Below are positions 47,092 through 59,000 of a DNA stretch of 64,000 nucleotides, piece after piece (position 1 is the first letter of the stretch; each line of letters begins with the position of its first letter). The notes under the pieces are model-generated. The model made no database searches. It saw only the letters and a program-made list of their open reading frames with translations, and was not told where the DNA came from. Where the stretch lies: contig OZ176053.1 of assembly GCA_964247055.1 (NCBI GenBank), forward strand, positions 11,222,001 through 11,286,000, read 5' to 3'. A program made the position numbers and the translations under genes. Origin of the DNA: Paragordius varius (taxonomy: Eukaryota > Nematomorpha).

Positions 47092-50000
47092 TTAATCTGT
47101 AATTTTTTCACCCGAAGCCATCAGTTGTTGATGCAAAATTTCAGCTTGAGACTGAAACTCTTTTATAATTTGTGTGTGAGGAGGATGAATATGTTTGAAA
47201 CATTTTTCAATTAAAAAATCCGTTTTAAGTCTCATTAAGTGCTCTTTAACATTAAATAAATGGTGATCTTCGTCAGGATATATCTATTGATTATAATAAA
47301 GAAGGCATTTAAGTTATAATTTTGGTATAAGCTTAGAATGCCAATAAGATAATTGAATTGACTCCCATATCTGTTTCCTAATTAACTACAAAAATGGTTG
47401 CCCAAAATGGTTTTATTTCATTTTTTAAGCCATAAGATATTTCAGTCATATATACCATATGATATATATCCGGTTCATTTACTAAATTGTCTAGCTCAAT
47501 GCCCATTCATTCACACAGCATTCGATCTTATGAAAAATAATTTTAATAAATATGAAATACCGATTGTATACTAAAATATGATAACAAATATATTTTAATA
47601 TTATGACTGCAACCACACTTTTTAAATATTAATTAAATAGATTAAACGGAACATAAGTACGAAACGTTATTTCTCTTTGCTTTTAAAAAATAATCTCTGT
47701 ATATTTAAATTCATGAAACTTTTAAATCCGGAATGTTTAATACTAATAGCTTCGCCGCATTTTTGTATCAAAAAAACCGACGGGCTGCATTCACAATATA
47801 TATATATATATATATATATATGGGCATTAACAAAGATTTTATTAGATTTAAAAGATAATATAAAAAAAACTACTTATTTTTTATCATTTTTTTTCTAGTT
47901 CATTGCTAGAATTCAAAAGGATTTACTAACAAAAGTTGTTAAAGATCATCGATTACACTTAAATTTTGTAAAATTTTGTATATGAAATTTCTCGCGGGGT
48001 GCATAAATATTTTGGTTGGTCGCCCCTGTTTCAAATTATTCGATTGTGCCCTTAAAAATAAATTTTTTTTAGTAAACAGTGATATTATTGGCATGAGACT
48101 TTTAAATTGTTAATATGGGAAAAATTAATTTGAGCAAATGCTATATACTTTTTTGTTTACGTTTTTTTCTTTGGGCATATTTAGATTTTTTCCCTAACAA
48201 TTTAAAAAATATATTTAACACCCAATATGGGTATTTAATGCAAAAAAGTATTAAAATGAGTATCATATTTAGGCATTAATTTTCCATTTCTAATTGAGTT
48301 AAATGTATATAAAATTTATACCATCATATCAAAAAGTACGTTCTTGCTCACTAATGCTTTGATCAAATGAGCTGAATGCTGAAAATGCACGTTATCTAGG
48401 ATAACAAAAAAGACATAAAAAAACAAATTATAACGACAAAGGGTCGTTGATTTTACCAATATCATTAAAATAAAAGTGATGACTGTAAAACAAAATTGGG
48501 GTTCAAAATTAAATATAATATTTATTTCAAAACAACCAACAAATAATGAGAAAAATGGCATTATTTTTTAGGGAAGGGTTAATAATTGCAATATTAATAT
48601 TGATTAGCCTTAAACAAACGCTGATTCCAAGCATATAACATGGAAAAGCAGCTAAATATTCTGACTAAAATATTTTACAAATTATATTATATAATCATCA
48701 CAATGAAAAAGATGATGGTTTTGATTGCATATTATTATATAGGAGCCGTCAAAATTAATTTTGAGTTTTATTGAAACTACTACTCTTAAAAATGGCTAAA
48801 AAAGCCGATGTTTCGCTATAATAATCCAAAATTTAAGCTAAAATTTGCCTTAAAACTAGTAAGCCCCAATAATTTTAGATTGAAATTTATGCTAAGCCTA
48901 TTTTATCAAATCCTGCATTATAAAATGAAGTTTAAAAAATTCAAATTTATATTTAACACCTGATACGATGCAACTGATGATATCTAACCTCAGAATTCTA
49001 ATATACAATGTTTTTTTTTCTTTAAATTTAGGGTAAAACGGTTATTTTATGGCAAAATTCAAGCGATTTCTGGGTGAATTATTTTTAAGGTAATATTTAG
49101 CATATATTTAAAATTTTTATTGTACAACTTCGGCTTTTTTGCGTTAATTTTAAAAGTGGAAATGTACAATAACAATTTTTAGAAAGGGGTCCATATGCAA
49201 AAAAGGAACATCATTTAGTTTTGAAACGGAATGGTATTTATAAGATATATTCACAAATATTTTATTTTGAAACATTTAGCTATTGTCAATAAAACTTAAT
49301 AACTAAATGTGCGCGGAGCTATTTTTTATTTCGGTTGATTATGAAAACGCAATATTTTTTTGAGCTGAAGTATCATAATCAAAATAATACCATACCATTC
49401 TAATCCGTATGCTCATTTAGGTCTCAAATGTTTTAACATTTTTACGAATATTTTTATTTCACATTGTTTTAATCAATGACATACCATCCAATGTTCCATG
49501 GATCAATAGATATTTATGATATTTTATATTCTCAACGTTTTTGAGTATCTTTGAAGCGTATCCTTCCTCATTCGTTTGGTAAAATCCCATGTGTTTTTCT
49601 GTGTAAGCCGCATCTATCATTATATATTTTATAAACTTTGAAAATAAATATAATAGCGAAAAATTTAGTAATATTATTTAGATACCATAACATCTCCAAT
49701 CTGTAACAGGTGCAACAGCAATGCCACATTTAATTAGGCCTAAACTTTCATTTTTGGTGAGAATTAGGGTTGTTAGATATGCACCATAAGACTGTAAATT
49801 AAATAAAAAAACAATAGTTTTTAATCAATAATATATGATAATATTTTATTAAAAGGGTAGCATTTTATACCCATCCCCATATGGCAATATTTTGAGAATC
49901 GATTGCTGGAAATGTTCCCGTTAAATACCTAAAATGATAATAGAGTTAACCCTATATTAAAGACAAAAATGTTGCAATGAATAAATATAATAAATAGATA

Positions 50001-53000
50001 TTAACACTTCATTACCTTTTCACTATTTTTCCTAGTTTATGTGAAAGTTTTATATCCCAGAGCATTTTGTAATTAAACAACAGTTTCGAAATTAAAATTT
50101 TATCAAACATTGTTCTCATGTATTAGATAAAAGCTATATTTACAGTTTTGTGAGAGTCTAAAATTGGGAACGATCGAAACGAATATACTAAAATCCTGGT
50201 AAAATGTAACCTGATAGGTTTTAAAAGTTAATTATTTACATTTTCTAACCTTAGTATACATTTATTTTTACCATTTTTAGCCATTTAAAAATTTTATAGA
50301 AAAAAATGGCAGCAAAAAAGTTAGATATGATGATTTTTATACTAATCTACATTTGTTAAAATTTTTTGTTTAAAGCTCCTAAAAGGCTAAAAAAGCATGT
50401 TGTTTAAATATTCAAATTTCAAATCGCCCTGAGGTATAAAGCTATCCAAATAAGTATTTTGAGTGAAATAGAGGAAAAATATTTATTGGTGTTTAACGTT
50501 AAACAACTTTAGCAAATGCTTTTAAAAAAAATTTAGACTAACTTTATAGCATGTATGTGATCTAAGGCTTCGATTTCACCAATCTGTTTGTAAACTGACA
50601 TGGTATACCGCCGACCGCGATATCCGGTTCCTCGAACATCAACATAAGCCACAACGACGTTATAGCGAGAACAAACGAATTCGTTCCAAGTTAAATCGAA
50701 CTGTGCATCTACTATTTGACTGTTTGGACCACCGTATCTAATATTAGAATTATTGTTAAAATTGAAACATATTTATTTAAAAATTTATTTTGGATATGAT
50801 TAATAGTAAGTAGTTTTGTTTCATAATCATTGGAATAAATAAATGGCTCAAAAAAATAAAAGGTTGTTTTAAACTAGCATCATGGTGTAATTACTTAGAA
50901 TTTAACAAATATTAATATATACCAGGGGTGGCCAACGAGGTGACCGTGGTCACTTTCGTGACCGCGACAACTCAAAAGTGACCGCCTGAAAATATTTTTT
51001 TTAAAAAATTTTATTGATTTTTTTCGGATAGTTGGCTACTTCTGAGCGAATTTAAATTTAAAATACAAAAAAATACGGTTTAAATTAAAAAAAAACGTCT
51101 AAGAAAAGGGTGTAAAAAAATTATTTTATTAATTATAATTCATATGTTTTGGAGCATTTGCATTAAAACTTAAAATCAGTCATTTCCCTTGAATATATCA
51201 AAACTTTGAGCAAAGCTTATTCATAAATCAGAAGCATAATCGTGAAGTTAGATTTGATTTGATACACCAAAAGTAGGTTTTTAAAACTTATATTTTAGAA
51301 TGAGCCAAAAAAAGTTGTACAGATACAAGAAAGATTGGGAGCATGAATACTTTTTTATTATGATAAATGAAACATGCACCTGTCTAATATGCAATAGTAC
51401 TGTTGCTTTGCCCAAAAAGTCAAATATTGAAAGACATTATAGATCTCTGCATCCACATTACTCCAAAAACTACCCCTTACAAACTCAAGAACGCAACATT
51501 AAAGTAAAGGAATTAAAAGAACAATTATCCGCCTCACAAAATAGCATACTTAAATACAACAAAGACTATAAAAATGCTATGATTGCTTCATTCAAGGTAG
51601 CGGAAATACTCATTCGGAACAATAAGCCATTCCAAGATGGTGAAATATTTAAAGAAGCCTTTATTAGCGCTTGTGATATTTTATTTGAAAATTTTGATAA
51701 CAAAAATAATATTATGACAGCTATTAAAAGCATAAGCTTATCGAGAAATACCGTTATGCGCAGGGCTGAAGATATTAGTAATAATCTTGATGAAATTTTA
51801 CATGAAGATATTAATAACTGTATTTTTTTTCCTTGCAACTCGATGAGTCCACCGATTATGTTGGAATCGCTGCAAGATCAAGCAGCCAATCTTGATCTTT
51901 CAATTCAGGGTATGAAAATTTAGAATTTTCTAAAAAAATTTCTATTTGTGGTAAAAGTTGCCTAAATCTAATTAAAAATGCGGCACGACTCAACCACCTT
52001 ACATCAGTATGTAATAAAAGTTCTCCATATTCCACGCCGCACTCATTTAACAAAATTCGAAATTGGCGGCGGGACAAGCTTTTTGTTCGAATGGCGTTAA
52101 CAATTTTAAAACAGGGGTTCATTACATGATGGTATTTTAAAACTTTTGAACATAAAACTTGATTATGGATTATACAATGGTAATCAATGAACTTGGGAAA
52201 TGCACTGTTTTTACATAAAGACATCGCTATTTTTTTATCATGCCCATTTAATAATAATAATAATGTTGAATATATTGCTCAAAAACTCAGCCACTTTCTT
52301 GGTGTACCAAATTTAGCAGAGTTGGAAGAGGAATTAATAAATGTTAAATGCGATATCCATCTAAAATCATTAGGATCAGATATATATAAATTTATAAATA
52401 AAGATAAATACCCCCATATTTGGAAAACCGCTGCATTATTCAATTCTTTTTTTGGATCCACATATTTATGTGAATCGGCTTTTTCAATTATAAATGCTAT
52501 CAAAACTAAACAGAGGTCACAATTAACTAATAAACATTTAGAATCATGTTTGAGAATTTCTTTGACTTCATTTGAACCTAATTTAGATAAACTTTCTGAA
52601 TTTTTTCGCAGTCGGGCGTTTTAAATATTTTTTTCTTTATTAAATATGGATGTTTATCGAGTTGTATTTTCGCTTAGGAAAAAGCCGATTTACTAAAAAA
52701 TATGTGGATAGAATTAAAACTGATACAATTTTAATGTACTCTTATTTATGTTCAAATTATGGTTCTAAATTGGAATGCTATTTTTTATTTCTTTTATTTT
52801 TTGTATCATAATGTATTCTCCCCTGTAATTTCAAATGCATTGTTTAAATTTTTTATTGTAAAATTTCATATAATAGAAATTTAATAAATAAATATTTTGA
52901 AGTGTTTTATGTTGGTTAAAAAATTAAGGTAGTTAATAACCCGTTGTCTTTTAATTAAAATTATTTTTGTATTTGGTTGATAGATAAAAAAATTACAATT

Positions 53001-56000
53001 TTAAAATGGTTTAAACAAGTCACTCTAATCTGTAAAGCAGGTATATACATCATTTAAAGTGTTGATTGAGTTTTTTTGATAAATATTTCTGGGTGACCGC
53101 GAACTCTTTTTTTAACAAAAAAGCCAAAAAAAAGCTCGCGACAAAAAAAGTGTGGCCACCCCTGATATATACAATAGTTACCCCTAACCCGCCACATTTT
53201 GAAAAAAATACACCTATAAACTAATTAGCTCATACTAATTATTACCAACTGAATCGATTTTTAAATTTGGTTCTAATATTTATGTTATAAAGGTTGAAGT
53301 TGAACAACCTTTTCCTATATTGAATAGTTTATGGTATAATGAAACCGTTTTTAATGAGCCAATAAAAATAAAAAAAATAAATGTAATCATTTTTTGTGTT
53401 ATTATTATTGGAATTTCTGTAGATTGTGGTTAGTTATTATCTATTCCGTGAAATTTAATTTATTATATTTTTTATTTAATTGTTAAAAAAATTAAGATGA
53501 CCCATCTATTTTATCATTATGGGGGATTAACTATAGATAACATGGGAAATTTAATATAAAAATATCTTACAAATAAATCAACAATGGGTAGCTTTGTTGT
53601 TTTTGTTCATCAAAATTTTCCGGAAAATAGAGTTTGGCTTTAAATGCTATGATAAAATTTAAAATATATATATTTTTTTTCTTTTACAAAATATTAAAAT
53701 TAAAGTTATAAGAATTAGTTATTTACAAGTTTTTTGAAACATAAAAATTTTATAATATATTGTTACAGGGCGAAGAATCAAAATATATGCATCCTAAGAC
53801 CTTTTAGGAGCAAAAAGTAAAAATTGAATTGTCGCTAAAGTGTTTTCTTTATTTTTTAATAAAGTACTGGAACAATTAAAATTAATTAACTTTCTTTATT
53901 ATTTGATAGCAAAAATTTCATTTGCTATTTTTTAAAATTAACTGTTTTTCCAATCGAATTCTGGAGCCATCCAAATCAGAATAGAAGTTACAAAACTGGA
54001 AAAATCAGAGTTATGATCAGTATAATAATATGGTGTCAGAATTTAATTTTAACCAATATGTTGTTCAAATAATTTAATAAAAAATTATCGGGATTAAAAA
54101 TTATTCTTTATATAAAAATACAAAAGGTAGTGAGGTGTTAAGAAATAAACAAATGACTTGTATGCACCTAAAACATCATTCAAATTTCACTTTGCCACTA
54201 CTTTTGTGAAAGATATTGTTTCAAATAAATAACTTTGGATTTTTGCGTTTAAATGGCCTTATATACGCGGCGTTCAAAAAAATCCTTATGATTTATATAT
54301 ATATATATATATATATTCATATGAAAATATATTAGGATTATCCTGGTCATTTTGGTTTTGTCCTTAGGAGCAATTTAAGAAGTTATTTCATTTTTGTGGT
54401 AAGTGCATGATACAAGAAATGGTAAAATTTGCGAGCACATATTTTAAGCCAATTGCTTCATTCCAAAAAATATCACTAAAATATATCATAAACTAAATAA
54501 AAAAAGTAAAATAATATTTTTAAAAAATTTTAATTTTTAGATGTGGGCTCTGAAAGTCTCAAATTTTTTTGCTCTTCAAAAATCAGCTGCTACTCTTAAA
54601 ATAAACGCAACAATGGCGGGATTGCGCTATAGAAAATTTGATATATGAAAATTTTGATGTCTAAAAATATTTTTTAAAAAGGCATACTTTTTTAAAAATT
54701 TAATTTTTACAAAAATTTTGTTGAAGCGTGCTTCATACTATTTTATGTCATGATAGAAACAGTTTAAAAATGCTTAAAATATTATAAAAACACTTTTTCT
54801 ATATAATTCGATTGAACATTTCTATCCTCTGAATTTTGATTATTTTTGGTTCGCCTTCACATTAAAAATCAATTCTGTTTTTTTTCACAAAAGTTTACCA
54901 AAATTTTAAAGCCAACGAATCTTTAAATTAAAATTCCGAAGCGATAGAAATGTTGAGCAATCTTATATAGAAAATAAGTTGGTCTTTAGCGTTTTTTTAC
55001 CGTTTCCATCGTGCCTCAAAATTGTATAAGGTACGCTTCTAAAAAAACTTGCTAAAAATTAAATTATTTTAAAAATAGGCATTTTTAAAAAATAATTTTA
55101 GCTGGTATCAAAATAAGCCCATTTTAGAAGAGCAAACTTTTTTGGGAAGAGCCCACATCTGAAAATTAAAATTATTTAAAAATATTTTTTCAAATGTAGT
55201 TTTTGATATTAGTGTATTTTTTGGAATTTAACATTTCTTTTACCAAAAAAATCATTAAAAAATAAGTGTAAATTTTACCATTTTGTGATATGGAGCACTA
55301 CCACAAAAGTATAAATAACTTTCTTATACACACATTTATAGTTTAAATATGAGAAACGATAAATATAACAGTAAGTCATACTTAAATTCTTTGAATCATA
55401 CGGTATGTCAATGAAAATAGGAGGTGGCAAAGCCTTGTTGGCAAAAAGAGCGGTTGCATCTTTGTTTTCAAAAATTTTTGGGTTTTGGATTAAGCCGGAA
55501 ACAAAACTGTTAAAGGAGGAATTTGATGTAATGTTTTCACTTTTGATTTCACCATCTTTCTCAGAAATGTAAGTTAGGTCCTTTATTTTAATAAGCGCAA
55601 TGGATGGTATTTCCGGCCCTTTGCAACTCATTAAAGCATAAGATGAAGCTGGACTAAATGTCGGTTCATAATAATCACAATTGTTGTAATATCCTGCCTT
55701 ATTCAGATTGCATGTTAGACATTTGGCTGGTTTATGAATAACATTTTGATTAAATATGTTCATTGGGGTTGAGATGGCATTTTCGGTCATATTTGACAAT
55801 TCAATAGCGCAGAGATGTCGTGAACCTGGATGCCTTATGGGAGAAATCATATAATATATGATATTCTTATCTACAGCAATTATGTCTGTTACGCTATAGT
55901 CACTATTTTGTTCCAGAAAATGTATGCTTGGTTGGATTGGTACGTGTAAATTAGTCTATTTAAAATGACATATTTTCATAAATAGAGTGAAGCCCTTCTC

Positions 56001-59000
56001 TAAATTCCTTAATGACCCCGATTGTGAAAAAAATACATATTTTAATATCCGCATCATGAATCTTGCTCTCTAAACAAATTAAAAAATTAATAAATGATTG
56101 AGAATATATATTTTTTATGATTTTTTGGGTGATTCTGCTGGCTCTAAAATACCCACAAACTCCCAAGTTTGTACAAAGGTGAATTTATTAAAAACGATTA
56201 TAACTTATTATTTTTTAAAAATCGGAAAAGTGTATGATGATTCATTTCATTAGTTTAAAAGACTTGTTGATCTTCAGGGGGTCATTAAAGGGTGTAGGAT
56301 AATGTAATCTTACTTAAAATTATAAGACAATTAATTTTATTATCTCATGATTGAACACTAAATATCATTTTTAACATGCTAAATATAACTTACGCCAATA
56401 TCAAATATAGCAAGGTGATCATAAAAATCATCTCCAATCTTAGCAGGGAGAATCGTTATTATAGACAGAGATTCATTATCGTTGTGAAGTTTGAACTCCA
56501 TATCTGAGGACAAGGATTTTATGCCTTCCTTAGAATGGGGACCGTATGAATCTAAGGGGAGGGAACTATGATAGTGATGTTGATGATACGGATACATTTT
56601 ATGAAGCATAAATTTTGGATGATTAAACACCACGTATTTTGTACGCCTTTTTATCCTTCTCAATCCTGGTCGAATAATATAAAATGATGTAGGTTCCAAC
56701 CATCCAGCGGCATATCTGGGCATGTCTTTGGTTTTCCATTCATCGCTAAACTGGTAAAATGAGTTTTTGATTTGGAACACTAATACGCATGTTCCATTAC
56801 TTATCTCACATTTATGTAATTGTATCTCGGTACTATCTCTTGATTCTAGCAATATTCCAAGCATGTTCGAATCGATCCATATAATGTCGTAAACGAAAAT
56901 ATCAATGTTACCATTCTCACTAATGTAATAAACAACATTAGTTACTCAGTTAAACAAGTTGTAGCATTTGTTTGAAGAACTAAGTAAAGGTTCATTGATT
57001 TTTTATGCAATAATAATTAAAAATATATTTTAGGCCCTAAAATATTAATTTATCACTAAAAAACCGCGTGCTGTAGCTATTAAATCAATATGTTAAATTA
57101 CGTCAAATTAACTTCTACAAAAGTTATTTGATAATTGTATACAAAAGTTTAATCATAAAATTAATTTGTAAATTTACGAAATCCATTATGTATATAGAGA
57201 TTTATATACTTTAAGAGTATATAATATGTTCTTATTATGGATCATTAATTTTTTTAATTGTATTTTCTAATAATTTATATTAGGTTAGAAAAATAGAATT
57301 TAAAGTTATAACGAAACTAATGTAATATCCCATACTTTTGATGTGAAAAAACCCATTGAAACTTCATCTCAATGGATTTAAGTGGTTCAATTAATTTGAC
57401 AACAAATATTTGAACGATGGAAATAGATTCGTTGACTTTTGGATAGGGCAGATAATTGACTGTAGGGTATATATTTTCTTGATTTCCGTAATATATCATA
57501 GGGTGCTCCTTTACATTTGTATTATCTATCCGATAATATGCAATCGCCTCATTATTTTGTGACCATTGGAAGGCACAGGCATTAACCAATATTTCTTCTA
57601 TATAAGCATGATAACTTTAGTTTTATCAATTTACAAATTTTCTAAGCACTGTAAATATAATTTATTGACAATCTAGTGTAATCTTTAGACTTATTAAAAT
57701 TATATATAAAGTGTAATAATAGTTAATATAATTAAATTATTAATATGAGTTTATCGTATTTTAAAAATTTCCCCAAAAACCTCATGATGACATATTTGAA
57801 AATATAGTGTGCCTCCAAACATAATTTAATGATAATAGTAAGGGAATAGCAAACGTTACAGTAAAAATACCTTCATATAACCAATCTGCAAAGCCATTCA
57901 ATATTTTTTCGTCGCTTGAACTGTTGGTTATTTGAATGGGTCGCACGTATAAATCAGGGACGTAATATATGTTATTTTCGTAAACGAATATCTATTAGTT
58001 ATCGAAAAGGGAATAATATAGATTCAAGAGCAGGATATTAAAATTTTTTATATTTATTTCACAATATATTTAAAAATATCCTAATTTAAGATTTAAGACC
58101 CATTAGATTATCGATTATGTTAATATCAGCACAAAATTACTATATAAACAATATTTATTATACGTTATTACGTACTTTAATGTGAACTAACTTTCTCCTT
58201 CAGGTTAAACCATAAAATAATATCAACTCATTTTTAAATATAAATATGTTGGTGCATACAGGCATGTGATCGTCCCTAACTCTTTCTTTACTAATAGAGT
58301 ATGATTCAATTTAAATGTTAAAATTTAGGATAATCATATGCGCATGACATGGAATACATTCATTATAAACGCGGTATTTTATTTTGGTTCAAGGAGGGTA
58401 TATTTATATAAAAACAATTGGCTCATTATAAGCCGATTTTTTAAACCAGAGATGTTCAACAATGGCTTCGCGGGCCAAATTTTTACCTGAGAAAAAATGG
58501 CGAGCCGTATTTAAAATATATTTTGATTATGGATAATTTATTAGATTATCATAGGATTTACAAATATTTTACATTTTTTCTAGTTTATTGTCAATTGCAT
58601 ATCTAACCCGTAGAGATTGTTTAAACGTTTAGGATAAGCTGCGTCATTATAATTTTAGGCGGCGTCACGATTTATCATGACGCCCCTTCTTTCATAAATA
58701 AATTGAGATGATTGGAAGATAATATTAAATTTAAATAAATACTAATTCATGTCCTTTGGGTGACCATGAAACGCATTTCAATTTAGCATCTGTTATTTGA
58801 TTCGGATATCGTGGGCCCAAACTTTGAAATTTTCTTATAAATTATAATTTTTAATAATATATTCAAATAAATGGCAAAAATTGGCTATTAATTTCCAAAA
58901 ATAACTAAAAACATTGAATCAAAACGAATAAAGATATTAAAGAAGTAAATTAAACCATATACGTACTTTGTCGCCAAATCGTATATTTGATATTTTGCTG

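Larger units (their letters stand above)
50923..53164 (+). mobile_element. hAT transposon (2242 bp) with perfect 8-bp TSD and rearranged transposase
   Basis: Inverted ends CAGGGGTGGCC (50923) and GGCCACCCCTG (ending 53164) are flanked by identical octamers ATATATAC at 50915-50922 and 53165-53172. The interior carries three pieces of a BED-finger hAT transposase of the ZBED5/GTF2IRD2-like type: N-terminal part on plus, middle part on minus, C-terminal dimerisation part on plus. It is inserted in the DPP4-like intron between exons 53646-53571 and 50737-50543, opposite to the host gene's orientation. It cannot make its own transposase in this state. Confidence 0.95.

Noticed and set aside
55960-56166. 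Minus-strand open frame MGVCGYFRASRITQ between DPP4-like exons
   Set aside because: Exons 56919-56394 and 55955-55382 join phase 0 to phase 0 and match DPP4 order without it, so it is intronic.
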